Virus record (IMG/VR): IMGVR_UViG_3300027708_000030
Span: 1 to 64,000 of that record
Origin: a virus
Direction: 5' to 3' (one strand)
DNA: 64,000 nucleotides
Of this stretch, positions 40,405 to 48,966 are shown piece by piece. The notes beneath the pieces are model-generated. The model had not been told where the DNA came from, made no database searches, and was given only the letters and a program-made list of their open reading frames with translations. The position numbers were made by a program, and so were the translations under genes. Numbering within the stretch: the stretch's first letter is position 1; each line of letters opens with the position of its first letter.

Positions 40405-41301
40405 ATGAATGTATCCGCTGTTTCCTTCGACGCCAAATCTGGCAACTACATGGCTAAAGTCGGTTCTAAGACTATCAAGTCTTACTCCAAAGCATACGTG
40501 GAGCGCAAACTCCGCAACATGGTTGGTGATGTAGAAGTTGCCATGGCTGCAGCTGTTGAGAAGTCTAACAAGTATGACATCAATACACGATTCGGTTTCG
40601 TGGAAAAGCTGGTTACCATGGTTGCCACTGGTGTTCAACCCTCTGCCGTGATTACTGGTGAAGGTGGACTCGGCAAAACATTCACTGTAACCAAAACCTT
40701 GGCTGCACATGGCTACAAAGATATTTCAGAATTAGCTGAATTCCAAGTGGGCTCTGTCATCAATACTGCAAAGTGTTTTATGATGGTCAAGGGTTATTCC
40801 ACTGCAAAGGGTTTGTATCGCACTCTGTTCGAGAATCAAAAATCCGTGATTGTGTTTGATGATTGCGACGCTGTTCTGAAAGATCCAGTTGCATTAAACT
40901 TGCTTAAGGGAGCATTGGACTCTTACGGCAAACGCATTATTTCTTGGAATGCAGACATGAAGGATGATGATCTGCCACGCAGTTTTAATTTCGAAGGACG
41001 TGTTATTTTCATTAGCAACATGGATCAAGATCGTATCGACCAAGCCATTCGTTCACGTAGTATGATGATTGACCTGAGCATGACTTTCGACCAGAAGATC
41101 GACCGCATGGAATACATTGCAAAGAGTGATGAGTTTCTCCCAGAGTACGATGCAAAGATCAAGTCTGATGCACTGGCTCTTATCCGTGAAGTCGGTAAAG
41201 AAGCCAAAGAGATTAGTCTCCGTACTCTTATTGCTGTGTCCAAGGTACGTGCTTCCAACAAAGAGTGGAAAGACCTTGCTACATACATGTTGACTGCTTA
41301 A
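40405..41301 (+). CDS. AAA+ family ATPase
   Basis: 298 residues. Walker A GEGGLGKT near residue 86, Walker B SVIVFDDCD near 150, sensor-1 RVIFISNMD and an arginine-finger-like AIRSRSM. Single AAA+ module with a 75-residue N-terminal domain. It is not a T4 replisome protein. Similar single-module ATPases occur in phages of several families. Targets unknown; own early promoter implies early action. Confidence 0.85.
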   Translation: MNVSAVSFDAKSGNYMAKVGSKTIKSYSKAYVERKLRNMVGDVEVAMAAAVEKSNKYDINTRFGFVEKLVTMVATGVQPSAVITGEGGLGKTFTVTKTLAAHGYKDISELAEFQVGSVINTAKCFMMVKGYSTAKGLYRTLFENQKSVIVFDDCDAVLKDPVALNLLKGALDSYGKRIISWNADMKDDDLPRSFNFEGRVIFISNMDQDRIDQAIRSRSMMIDLSMTFDQKIDRMEYIAKSDEFLPEYDAKIKSDALALIREVGKEAKEISLRTLIAVSKVRASNKEWKDLATYMLTA

Positions 41302-41310
41302 GGAGAGCAT

Positions 41311-41439
41311 ATGTTGAAATGGATATTGTTGATAGTAATAGTAGTAGCATTCCCTATAGAGGTAGAACATCTATTGGCAGATGTTGCAACAATCGCCAAG
41401 GATACAATAACATTAGTAATACAAGGATTTAAGCAATGA
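41311..41439 (+). CDS. 42-residue TM protein
   Basis: ATG 41311 with the good SD AAGGAGAG; N-terminal TM (WILLIVIVVAFPI), then amphipathic helix. Confidence 0.6.
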   Translation: MLKWILLIVIVVAFPIEVEHLLADVATIAKDTITLVIQGFKQ

Positions 41440-41528
41440 AGAAGAAAACACTAAACGAACTGTTACGTAAGAGATTAGGTATCAAGCCCACATTAGGGTA
41501 TTTACTAAGAAAGAGATTATCTAAATGA
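41436..41528 (+). CDS. 30-residue basic micro-protein
   Basis: ATGA overlaps on both sides; Lys/Arg/Leu-rich (NELLRKRLGIK ... LLRKRLSK) with an internal repeat. Confidence 0.45.
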   Translation: MKKKTLNELLRKRLGIKPTLGYLLRKRLSK

Positions 41529-41677
41529 TTAGATTCATAGTAGGACTATTCGTAGTATTCGGAGCAGCAGGTGGGATGGACAATGCAACCGATGGTGAAC
41601 TATTGCCATTATTGGGATTAGCCATAGTAGGACTAGTACTGATGTACTTCGGCTCTGAGAAACTGAAACAGATGTAA
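41525..41677 (+). CDS. 50-residue two-TM protein
   Basis: Two hydrophobic segments separated by a short acidic loop (GGMDNATDGE); ATGA overlap start. Confidence 0.55.
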   Translation: MIRFIVGLFVVFGAAGGMDNATDGELLPLLGLAIVGLVLMYFGSEKLKQM

Positions 41678-41769
41678 ATCTGTATTCGGCTTAGGGGACA
41701 TATCTGTATTTGAAGGGACTCCTCCTCAGCCACACAATCGGGGGTTTAGCCACCATCATAATTACATCC

Positions 41770-41798
41770 TTGTCTTGCAATCATTCTTAGGGTATAAT
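41770..41798 (+). promoter_or_regulatory. sigma70-type promoter
   Basis: TTGTCT, 17 nt, TATAAT. Confidence 0.85.
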
Positions 41799-41881
41799 CA
41801 TATCTGTAGAGGGTTGCATCGATCGAGTTCAGATTGTCTGCAAAAATTCCCCGAGAAAATTTTCACTGTAAAAGGTTGCAT

Positions 41882-42109
41882 ATGAATGAAGTTTATATTC
41901 TTGAGATGTATAATCCAGACGAGGAATATCCAGGATCACAGTCACCGATTCTTGGTGTTTTCATTAGTAAAGAAAATGCAGAGATATATCGTAATGAATA
42001 CATTCGAGATCGTTATAGCATCGATGAAGAGGATTGTTCGGATCAAGATCTGATTAACGACATCTATCCTGTTGAGTTTTTCATTAACAGATTTAGAGTG
42101 ATGTCATGA
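41882..42109 (+). CDS. hypothetical protein
   Basis: 75 residues from ATG 41882 with SD AAAAGG; acidic alpha/beta pattern (YILEMYNPDEEYPG ... GVFISKENAE), similar in style to small phage regulators; no domain recognised. Confidence 0.6.
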   Translation: MNEVYILEMYNPDEEYPGSQSPILGVFISKENAEIYRNEYIRDRYSIDEEDCSDQDLINDIYPVEFFINRFRVMS

Positions 42110-42162
42110 CCACTGTAATCGCAATGGCTATAATTATTATTATGGAGTTAGCAAGAAAATGA
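42106..42162 (+). CDS. 18-residue TM micro-ORF
   Basis: ATGA overlaps on both sides; one hydrophobic stretch. May serve only translational coupling. Confidence 0.3.
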   Translation: MTTVIAMAIIIIMELARK

Positions 42163-42338
42163 TTGTATATGATAATGATGGTAAGAACATAGTCATCTCC
42201 ACGACTCCTAGAGTTGAGTTTGATGATAATGTTCCAATATGGTTTATTAATGAGTTTCTTCGTAGAATGGCCAAGGGACAGATTAAGGTTAAGGATTCTA
42301 CTGGTAAAGAATTAAAGGTGTATTATGGTGAATGTTAA
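42159..42338 (+). CDS. hypothetical protein
   Basis: 59 residues, ATGA overlap start, no domain recognised. Confidence 0.55.
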   Translation: MIVYDNDGKNIVISTTPRVEFDDNVPIWFINEFLRRMAKGQIKVKDSTGKELKVYYGEC

Positions 42339-42453
42339 ACAAGGAAATATTGCACGTCCTCCTCAGTGGTGGAAACACCTAAGAGACTGGAAACGAGTGT
42401 TTTGGAAGTCTGAACGACAAGCACAAAAGCGAGGTATTAAAAATGAGTCTTGA
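42325..42453 (+). CDS. 42-residue basic Trp-rich protein
   Basis: Starts inside the previous gene; contains QWWKHLRDWKRVFWK, which could bind membrane or nucleic acid. The start may also be GTG 42328. Confidence 0.5.
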   Translation: MVNVKQGNIARPPQWWKHLRDWKRVFWKSERQAQKRGIKNES

Positions 42454-42784
42454 TGTTGATTTAATGGTTATAAAACCCACGAGTATCTTCTCTATGAATA
42501 TCACTCATAATCTTGGCAAGATGGCTACACAAGTTTTCTTGTCTAATGGTGATACTCTTTATGATGTTTTATGGCGACCAGAAGAAGTTGGTTATTACAC
42601 AGCTGAGGATATCTCTGCACTTTTACATGAAGGTATGGTTAAGTTAATTTCTTCTCCCGAAGAGTATAAGAGATATAATCCAGACAACGGATGGGGTGAC
42701 TACGATGGTCTTGTTGAATTTGTCAAACAATACTATCATGCTTGCCTAACGAATCCAGAAGCAGAGTTAAGAGTAAGTAGATGA
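42443..42784 (+). CDS. conserved phage protein (NITHNLGKMA family)
   Basis: 113 residues. SMNITHNLGKMA, then LYDVLWRPEEVG and NGWGDYDGLVEFV recur in hypothetical proteins of many phages. Function unknown. Confidence 0.7.
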   Translation: MSLDVDLMVIKPTSIFSMNITHNLGKMATQVFLSNGDTLYDVLWRPEEVGYYTAEDISALLHEGMVKLISSPEEYKRYNPDNGWGDYDGLVEFVKQYYHACLTNPEAELRVSR

Positions 42785-43005
42785 AACTGGCTGATCAATT
42801 TTCTAAGTCCGTACCCCAGAAGTGGAACTATGGAGACAGAGTATTCGCAAAGTGGGAAGGTGTTCCTCTCGTGGGTATGGTCATTCGTCAGAATGAGTTT
42901 GGAGTGCTAATTCATGCAGACCTTCCCCTCGGAGAAAGTGAAGGAAGACAGGTAGTATATTGCAATCCCAAGACAGTTAAAAAATTGGTTGTCTTTAATG
43001 AATAA
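42781..43005 (+). CDS. hypothetical protein
   Basis: 74 residues, SH3-like beta pattern (YGDRVFAKWEGVPLVGMV). ATGA overlap start. The promoter of the next gene lies in its 3' end. Confidence 0.55.
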   Translation: MKLADQFSKSVPQKWNYGDRVFAKWEGVPLVGMVIRQNEFGVLIHADLPLGESEGRQVVYCNPKTVKKLVVFNE

Positions 43006-43017
43006 TTGGAGTATAAT
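42989..43017 (+). promoter_or_regulatory. sigma70-type promoter producing a leaderless transcript
   Basis: TTGTCT, 17 nt, TATAAT; ATG 43024 begins seven bases after the -10. Confidence 0.82.
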
Positions 43018-43023
43018 AGTACT

Positions 43024-43221
43024 ATGATAAAATTAGAAATCCCCTTTGAAGTTGCAGACGGCATTGTACTGGCATCGTTGAAGAATCACATTGGTTATCT
43101 TAGAGAAGAGATTCGTGCCCATGTTGAGGATGGTGCTTATCTTCATCCAGAGGATTACCATAACAGTATGGTGAATTTAATTCCAGCCATGCAACTGATT
43201 ATTGATTACTATGGTGGCTAG
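43024..43221 (+). CDS. hypothetical protein; leaderless gene
   Basis: 65 residues. Contains AHVEDGAYLHPEDYHNS. The start codon coincides with predicted +1 and no SD exists. Confidence 0.6.
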   Translation: MIKLEIPFEVADGIVLASLKNHIGYLREEIRAHVEDGAYLHPEDYHNSMVNLIPAMQLIIDYYGG

Positions 43222-43420
43222 AGTCTTATTGGTATTATTGTTATCAGGATGTTCCATGACAAAGATGGAAAACATCTATGTTGATAATTCTGCCACGAAT
43301 AACTTTGTTGGTAATCCTTGCAAGTTTTATGTTAGACTTGCAGGTGAAGCCAAGTGCATGATCATGAAACATGATGCAAGGAATCCAGAAAATCCATATA
43401 ACAATGAAAGAACAAAATGA
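43211..43420 (+). CDS. small lipoprotein
   Basis: 69 residues from ATG 43211. Short signal with lipobox LLSGC, then a mature part with two further Cys. Function unknown. Confidence 0.65.
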   Translation: MVARVLLVLLLSGCSMTKMENIYVDNSATNNFVGNPCKFYVRLAGEAKCMIMKHDARNPENPYNNERTK

Positions 43421-43635
43421 CAGAACAAAAATTGAATAAACTTGTATTAGAAATAGATAATGTTTTAAGTAAGATGATTGTGGAATATGAATATGATCCA
43501 CTACATCTATCATCTATTATCCTTGCACGTCTTGTGAGGATGAATCAAGAGTTTGAAAGTCATGATGATTTTAATAAAATTATGAACTCAGCAATTTTGA
43601 AAAGACCTGCTGATAATGAAAGGACACTACAATGA
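43417..43635 (+). CDS. hypothetical protein
   Basis: 72 residues, helical, ATGA overlaps with both neighbours. Confidence 0.6.
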   Translation: MTEQKLNKLVLEIDNVLSKMIVEYEYDPLHLSSIILARLVRMNQEFESHDDFNKIMNSAILKRPADNERTLQ

Positions 43636-44540
43636 AAATTGCAATATGTTCAGACGTCCATCTAGAATTCGGACAACTGGAATTAGAGAACACACAGAAT
43701 GCTGAAGTCCTTATTTTATCTGGTGATATTTGTACTGCTGTTGACCTTAGGGTTACCGATAGTATTTTATCTTCTGCTAAAACTGATAGGTATCTTGAGT
43801 TTTTTACTGCTTGCTCTCGTAACTTTCCTCATGTGGTTTATGTTATGGGTAATCACGAACATTACCATGGTGACTATGCTACTTCTGCAAGCATTCTAAA
43901 AGATGCACTAAAGCATCTACCAAATATTCATGTTCTTGACAAAGAAGTATTCACTCTTGGAGATTATGTCTTTCTGGGTGGCACTCTTTGGACTGACATG
44001 AATGCCGAAGATGAAATGACTATGAATCATGTTTCTCGTCGTATGAATGATTTTCAGATCTGTAAAAATAGTCTTAGGACTGTAAACTTCAGAACACAGG
44101 AACCAACTCTTGACGAGAATGGTGATCACAAGAAAGATGCTGAAGGTAAGCCAATGTATCATGCAGTCTTCAAGACTCGTGAAGCATACCTGTCTCCGCA
44201 GGATGCTGTGGAAGACCACAAAGCAATGTTGAAGTTTATTGAGACTAATTACAATATGACTCCTCCATGGATGACTACCATTGTAGTTGGGCATCATGCT
44301 CCAAGCAAACTTTCTGAGCATCCACGTTATAAAAAAGATCAACTCATGAATGGTGCTTACAATTCCAAGTTAGATCAATTTATCATGGATCGTCCAGGAA
44401 TTAAGTTGTGGACTCATGGTCATACTCATGAAGACTTTGACTACATGATTAAGGGTTGTCGTGTTGTTTGTAATCCTCGTGGTTATATCAACTACGAAGA
44501 TCGTGCAGATCGTTTTGAATTGAAATTCGTAGAGGTTTAA
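43632..44540 (+). CDS. calcineurin-like metallophosphoesterase
   Basis: 302 residues. SDVHLE, LSGDI, MGNHEHYHG, VVGHHAPS and THGHTHED give the full dinuclear metal site. Unlike the PlcP-type enzyme at 20689, it is of the general phage metallophosphatase type, similar to bacterial YmdB/Icc-like or RNA-phosphatase relatives; substrate unknown. Confidence 0.85.
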   Translation: MKIAICSDVHLEFGQLELENTQNAEVLILSGDICTAVDLRVTDSILSSAKTDRYLEFFTACSRNFPHVVYVMGNHEHYHGDYATSASILKDALKHLPNIHVLDKEVFTLGDYVFLGGTLWTDMNAEDEMTMNHVSRRMNDFQICKNSLRTVNFRTQEPTLDENGDHKKDAEGKPMYHAVFKTREAYLSPQDAVEDHKAMLKFIETNYNMTPPWMTTIVVGHHAPSKLSEHPRYKKDQLMNGAYNSKLDQFIMDRPGIKLWTHGHTHEDFDYMIKGCRVVCNPRGYINYEDRADRFELKFVEV

Positions 44541-44541
44541 T

Positions 44542-44877
44542 ATGAGTGATTACACTCCAGACAGATGGATGATTGTTAAAATTACTGGACCAGTTGCATA
44601 TCCAGTCCATAAAGTTTTTGCTTGTTGGTATGGTGGTTATCTTGGTTCAGATTCTTGGAAACTAAACAGTGGTATCACAAGAGCATATGAAGATGGTCAT
44701 TGCTTCATGTTTGACGGAAACAGTGGTTCTACCTATGTTTGTCATAAGGCACATTATGGTGCTAGCAGTTATGGTTTTGGTGTTCTTGAGAATATGGTAA
44801 CCAAAGCACTTGATAATGGTGTTACAATTGAAGTATTACCTGAAGAAACTAACTGGTTGGAGATTAACTATGAATAA
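44542..44877 (+). CDS. conserved phage hypothetical protein
   Basis: 111 residues. HKVFACWYGGYLGSDSWKLN, then CHKAHYGASSYG recur in phage proteins of unknown role; mixed beta pattern. Confidence 0.65.
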   Translation: MSDYTPDRWMIVKITGPVAYPVHKVFACWYGGYLGSDSWKLNSGITRAYEDGHCFMFDGNSGSTYVCHKAHYGASSYGFGVLENMVTKALDNGVTIEVLPEETNWLEINYE

Positions 44878-45070
44878 ACCTACGACATGGACAATTACAG
44901 TTGAGGAAGCAGACGATGGTAGTGGAGATTTAGTTCTTCCACTCACCGATGAGATTATGGAATCTGCTGGTTGGCAGATTGGTGATACACTCGAGTGGAT
45001 AGATAATAAGAATGGCACTTGGTCAATAAAGAAAATAGAAAATGAACCATCAACTAATACCACTGAATGA
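44870..45070 (+). CDS. AbrB/SpoVT-like small DNA-binding protein
   Basis: 66 residues from ATG 44870. LVLPLTDEIMESAGWQIGDT plus LEWI is the swapped-hairpin AbrB pattern, a likely dimeric transcriptional regulator or antitoxin-like protein. No toxin gene is adjacent. Confidence 0.65.
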   Translation: MNKPTTWTITVEEADDGSGDLVLPLTDEIMESAGWQIGDTLEWIDNKNGTWSIKKIENEPSTNTTE

Positions 45071-45185
45071 TAAAGAAGAAGCAATTCTTACTTTAATGCA
45101 ACGTGTCAACGAACTTGAGTACGAAAACTCAAATTTGAAAGATGAAATTAAACGACTACAATGGTCACTTATGGAGCAAGACTAA
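45042..45185 (+). CDS. 47-residue coiled-coil protein
   Basis: Starts inside the previous gene; heptad-bearing helix (RVNELEYENSNLKDEIKRL). Confidence 0.5.
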   Translation: MNHQLIPLNDKEEAILTLMQRVNELEYENSNLKDEIKRLQWSLMEQD

Positions 45186-45475
45186 TGAAATATACTTTAA
45201 TAGCTGAAGATGAGTTTGGTGGTTCAACAACCACTCGTGAGTTTACTGCAGATTATTTACCAGAAGTTCTGTCAGAAATTGAATTGTTTCTAAAAGGAGC
45301 AGGTTTTGTATTTGATGGTAATCTCGACTTTGTCAATGATTTCGAAACTGAGCCAGAATGGGAACCCGAAGAAGAGTGGAATACTGAAGAATGGTCTACA
45401 CCAGAGTTATATGACGAACAAGATTTACCAATGGGTAAGTCAAAATACTATTTCGACACCGAAAGGAACAAATAA
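45185..45475 (+). CDS. acidic hypothetical protein
   Basis: 96 residues from ATG 45185, beta-rich N-terminus and very acidic, Trp-containing C-terminus. Confidence 0.6.
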   Translation: MKYTLIAEDEFGGSTTTREFTADYLPEVLSEIELFLKGAGFVFDGNLDFVNDFETEPEWEPEEEWNTEEWSTPELYDEQDLPMGKSKYYFDTERNK

Positions 45476-45840
45476 TGGGAATGCCACTTGATGTACTAAT
45501 GTTTCAACAAGCATGTGATCAAAAACCATCACCTGAAAACGCTGCATTATACAGATCTCTCATGGAAGAAGAGTTCAAAGAGTTCGTTGATGCTCATTGG
45601 AATCATGATGATGTTGAAATGCTTGATGGTTGCATGGATTTAATCTGGGTAACACTTGGATTTTGTCACATGAAGGGTTACGATGTTCAAAAAGCATGGG
45701 ATGCAGTGCTTCGAAGCAACATGGCAAAGGTTGATCCCACTACTCGCAAGGTTATTCGTCGTGAAGATGGTAAGATTTTGAAGCCAGAGGGCTGGACTCC
45801 ACCTGATTTGAGCAAATTTACAAAAAAACACTTGCCTTAA
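45475..45840 (+). CDS. MazG/PRA-PH-like pyrophosphohydrolase
   Basis: 121 residues. MEEEFKEFVDAHWNHDDVEM, then DGCMDLIWVTLGFCHMKG is the all-alpha NTP pyrophosphatase pattern (ExxE...ExxD, here with D substitutions), followed by KVDPTTRKVIRREDGKILKP, a C-terminal signature of phage and bacterial house-cleaning enzymes. Likely hydrolyses non-canonical or excess dNTPs. Confidence 0.75.
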   Translation: MGMPLDVLMFQQACDQKPSPENAALYRSLMEEEFKEFVDAHWNHDDVEMLDGCMDLIWVTLGFCHMKGYDVQKAWDAVLRSNMAKVDPTTRKVIRREDGKILKPEGWTPPDLSKFTKKHLP

Positions 45841-45860
45841 ATTGATTTTTGAGGTATAAT
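45832..45860 (+). promoter_or_regulatory. sigma70-type promoter producing a leaderless transcript
   Basis: TTGCCT, 17 nt, TATAAT; ATG 45867 begins seven bases after the -10. Confidence 0.82.
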
Positions 45861-45866
45861 TACATT

Positions 45867-46391
45867 ATGATTACATTATACTTAGACATGGATGGTGTGC
45901 TTTGCAACTTTGACAAGGCATATCGTGCTATTGACCCTGATAAAGCAGACCGAAAGAAGTTTCGTGAGGCAGTTTTCATGCATAAAATCTTTGAAGACTT
46001 AGAATTTATGCATGATGCTCATGTTTTGCTTGATTATGTTGCTAAACTCAAGGATATCAACATTGAAATTCTTACTTCAATGGGCACTTATGACGAATTA
46101 CAAGGTCATGAAGCAAAAACACAGAAGTTATACTGGTTACACAAGCATAACATTCCTTACAAAGCCAATTTTGTTCGAGCAAAACAAGAAAAAGCCAATT
46201 TTGCGCATGATAGATCAATTTTAGTTGATGATTCTACTGGTTGTATTAATCCGTTTAATGTTAAAGGTGGTCATGGTATTCTCCACACAAAATCTTCTGA
46301 TTCTATTCAACAAATTCATGATGTGATTCGTGGAATCAACGGATTACATGCATTAAAATTTGGTTTTGACTCAATGGGATCTTATGCTTGA
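45867..46391 (+). CDS. 5'(3')-deoxyribonucleotidase-like HAD phosphatase; leaderless gene
   Basis: 174 residues from ATG 45867. HAD motif I YLDMDGVLC, motif II EILTSM, and SILVDDSTGCI as motif IV. It resembles the small deoxynucleotidases that dephosphorylate dNMPs. With dCMP deaminase, ThyX and NrdAB it would tune nucleotide pools. No SD; start codon at predicted +1. Confidence 0.78.
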   Translation: MITLYLDMDGVLCNFDKAYRAIDPDKADRKKFREAVFMHKIFEDLEFMHDAHVLLDYVAKLKDINIEILTSMGTYDELQGHEAKTQKLYWLHKHNIPYKANFVRAKQEKANFAHDRSILVDDSTGCINPFNVKGGHGILHTKSSDSIQQIHDVIRGINGLHALKFGFDSMGSYA

Positions 46392-46674
46392 TATTTTTGG
46401 ACCAACTTTACAATGGATACGTGATGACTACTCTTCTAATCGACTTCGCTTTTTTGTTGAGCTCTGCGCTTGGGCTGTTAGTATTGGCTGTAGTATCACA
46501 ATGGCAGTCACAGTCCCTAATCCTCCTCTTATTCTATTATACCCTGTCTGGATTAGTGGTTGTGCTATGTATGCTTGGGCTAGTTGGACTAGGAAATCAT
46601 TTGGCATGCTTGCTAACTACATCTTGCTTACTTCCATAGATACATTTGGTTTAATAAGGATGCTTACTCAGTGA
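46384..46674 (+). CDS. conserved T4-like membrane protein
   Basis: 96 residues from ATG 46384. Three TM segments; MAVTVPNPPLIL, ISGCAMYAWASWTRKSFGML is shared with a membrane protein of T4-like cyanophages. Function unknown. Confidence 0.7.
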   Translation: MLDIFGPTLQWIRDDYSSNRLRFFVELCAWAVSIGCSITMAVTVPNPPLILLYPVWISGCAMYAWASWTRKSFGMLANYILLTSIDTFGLIRMLTQ

Positions 46675-47282
46675 ATATATTTTATCTTCACGAAGATACT
46701 AAAGAATGCGCAAAACAACATCTTGACAAACATGTCGTTAAGATGATTCTAGAATACGCACAACTTTTGTCTACTGCTCATCGTCTTCTTGACGGATATG
46801 AGTATGAAGGTAAGTCTATTTCTGGTCGCAAAGCAATGCGATGGAAATTAGATGATGAACGTGAAGATAATTTATATCTTGCGTCACATATGAAACATCC
46901 ATCAGGCATCTGGTGTCGTGAAACTTCTCGCAACTATATGTGGTTGTACTCTTTGTGGCGAGATCTCATGAAAGAATATACTTTCCGCTATGGCAAACAC
47001 CATGTTGCTGAAAGATTAATTCCTTTTCTTGATACTTTACCAACAAACATAAAATTTGATGGTATGACTCCAATGCCACAGTGTATGCCTGAAGATTATA
47101 AAGTTCCGACTGATTCTATACAAGCATATCACAATTATTACATTAATGACAAACAACCATTTGCTGTTTGGACAAATAGACCAATCCCAGAGTGGTATGT
47201 TTGTGAGTGGAAAGATAGAAATCACAAAGCAGTGTATCAAAAACAAAACGATAAAATAAAATTTAGAATGGTTCCCGCATAA
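46671..47282 (+). CDS. conserved phage protein (DKHVVKM family)
   Basis: 203 residues from GTG 46671 in a GTGA overlap. NIFYLHEDTKECAKQHLDKH then VVKMILEYAQLLSTAHR is highly characteristic of a T4-like phage family. Conserved His/Asp residues could bind metal, but no function is known to me. Confidence 0.7.
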   Translation: MNIFYLHEDTKECAKQHLDKHVVKMILEYAQLLSTAHRLLDGYEYEGKSISGRKAMRWKLDDEREDNLYLASHMKHPSGIWCRETSRNYMWLYSLWRDLMKEYTFRYGKHHVAERLIPFLDTLPTNIKFDGMTPMPQCMPEDYKVPTDSIQAYHNYYINDKQPFAVWTNRPIPEWYVCEWKDRNHKAVYQKQNDKIKFRMVPA

Positions 47283-47929
47283 TGAGTTTAAATACATTTA
47301 ATAATTACGGATTTATTGAACATATCTTTACTGATAAAGAATTACAACCAATTCGTGATGAAATTGATGAAATTCAAGCAGACTTTGACATGCATCAACC
47401 ACAGCAATGGAATACTCGTCTCAGTGGCAACCTAAAAAGAGAATTTGCACTGCCAAAATCAATGAAACATGCAGAAACACTAATTTTACCACAAGTTGAA
47501 GAGTATGTTGAGTTTTTCAACTTTCTTAAAGACTCATTTCTCACAAGAGACGAAGTAGAGTTTAGTTTGAACTCACTTTGGGTGAATTTTCAAGCAAAAA
47601 ATGAGTTTAACCCACTTCATAATCATGATGGGTTCATGTCTTTCGTTATCTACACGAAAGTTCCATTTAAAATGAGAGATGAGTTGGCTGCATCTCCAGG
47701 AATTAACTCAAATAACAATGTTCCAGGTCATTTCCAGTTTTCTTACACTGGAATTCTTGGTGGCATCAGTAATCACTATGTTCCTGTTGATGAAAGTTAC
47801 GAAAACACCATGATGTTGTTCCCTTCCAAGTTAATGCACTGTGTTTATCCATTTTTTACCTCTGACGAATACAGAATTTCCGTTGCTGGCAATGTTTACT
47901 GTAATAGAAAGAATTCCGCCACTAAATAG
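47282..47929 (+). CDS. 2OG-Fe(II) oxygenase-like protein
   Basis: 215 residues. Double-stranded beta-helix pattern: FNPLHNHDGFMSFVIYTKVP with the H-x-D pair, then PSKLMHCVYPFFTSDEYRIS giving the distal His and the 2-oxoglutarate-binding Arg. Cyanophages carry the same type. Substrate unknown; protein or nucleic-acid hydroxylation is possible. Confidence 0.78.
   Translation: MSLNTFNNYGFIEHIFTDKELQPIRDEIDEIQADFDMHQPQQWNTRLSGNLKREFALPKSMKHAETLILPQVEEYVEFFNFLKDSFLTRDEVEFSLNSLWVNFQAKNEFNPLHNHDGFMSFVIYTKVPFKMRDELAASPGINSNNNVPGHFQFSYTGILGGISNHYVPVDESYENTMMLFPSKLMHCVYPFFTSDEYRISVAGNVYCNRKNSATK
47922..47928 (+). promoter_or_regulatory. putative late promoter (CTAAATA)
   Basis: Overlaps the stop of the oxygenase gene; 19 nt before ATG 47947, which has SD TGAGGAGA. 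Confidence 0.6.
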
Positions 47930-47946
47930 AGTTGTGAGGAGACATT

Positions 47947-48189
47947 ATGCCAACATATAGTTTTAGAAATAGAGAAACAGGCGAAATTCATGATGAGATC
48001 ATGCGCATTGCTGCTCGTGATCAATATCTACTAGACAATCCCCATTTGGAATCTATTATTACAAGTGCACCTGCATTTGCTGGGGATCATATCACCATTA
48101 AAAAAGATACAGGTTTTAAGGAGGTGCTACAAAGAATCCATTCTCTAACTCCAGGAAGTCAATTAGATAAAACATCATCCCAAATTTAA
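47947..48189 (+). CDS. conserved T4-like protein, FmdB-like start
   Basis: 80 residues. MPTYSFRNRETGEIHDEIM and later ITSAPAFAGDHI and FKEVLQRI match a short protein of T4-like marine phages that resembles FmdB-type zinc ribbons but lacks the cysteines. Late promoter upstream. Confidence 0.7.
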   Translation: MPTYSFRNRETGEIHDEIMRIAARDQYLLDNPHLESIITSAPAFAGDHITIKKDTGFKEVLQRIHSLTPGSQLDKTSSQI

Positions 48190-48198
48190 GGAATTTCA

Positions 48199-48966
48199 AT
48201 GGCTCGTGCATCAGCTGCTAAAAAAGTAATAGACATCAATAATAATGAAGAGCGTGAAACGAAACCAATTGCCAGTAATCAATTAAGAATCCGATTAGAC
48301 AACTTAAAGACATTCCAACCATTAACAGACAATCAGAAGAAATTCTTTGACGCATACAAGCGTGGTGATTATTTTGTGGCACTTCATGGTGTCGCTGGAA
48401 CAGGTAAAACATTCATTGCTCTTTATAAAGCAATCGAAGAAGTCCTTGATAAAGCAAATCCATTCAATAAGATTATTGTAGTTCGTTCTGCAGTTCAATC
48501 TCGTGAGATTGGTCATCTTCCAGGAGATGTAAATGAGAAAATGGAAATCTATCAACAACCATATCGTCAAATCTGCGAGACACTATTCGGTCGCAAAGAC
48601 GCATGGGATAGATTAGAAGAACAGCACCACATTGAGTTTATCTCTACCTCATTTATTCGTGGTATGTCTTTTGATAATGCAATCATTATCGTGGACGAGA
48701 TGCAAAACTTGACCTTTGAAGAAATCGACACAGTTATGACTCGTGTTGGTCATATGTCAAAGATTATCTGGTGTGGAGATTACCGTCAGACTGACCTAAA
48801 TAAGAAAAAGAACGATATGTCTGGTATTCTAAAATTCTTTGATATTGCCATGCATATGGGTGCTTTCACTAAGATTGAATTCACTCCTGATGACATCGTT
48901 CGATCGTCTTTGGTTAAAGATTATATCCTTGCCAAACTAAAAATAGAAGACATGGAGAACAAATGA
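48199..48966 (+). CDS. phoH: PhoH-like ATPase
   Basis: 255 residues. Walker A GVAGTGKT at 64-71, KIIVVRSAVQ, Walker B AIIIVDEMQNLT, WCGDYRQTDL. PhoH-type proteins are common marine phage auxiliary genes; the domain is a P-loop RNA helicase-like ATPase. Overlaps the endolysin start by four bases. Confidence 0.93.
   Translation: MARASAAKKVIDINNNEERETKPIASNQLRIRLDNLKTFQPLTDNQKKFFDAYKRGDYFVALHGVAGTGKTFIALYKAIEEVLDKANPFNKIIVVRSAVQSREIGHLPGDVNEKMEIYQQPYRQICETLFGRKDAWDRLEEQHHIEFISTSFIRGMSFDNAIIIVDEMQNLTFEEIDTVMTRVGHMSKIIWCGDYRQTDLNKKKNDMSGILKFFDIAMHMGAFTKIEFTPDDIVRSSLVKDYILAKLKIEDMENK

Noticed and set aside
40204-40710. 168-residue minus-strand open frame
   Set aside because: Crosses two plus-strand genes, their promoter and stem-loop; no coding signature.
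44870-45070. Toxin-antitoxin pair based on the AbrB-like gene
   Set aside because: Neighbouring genes have no toxin-like fold or size; no supporting evidence.
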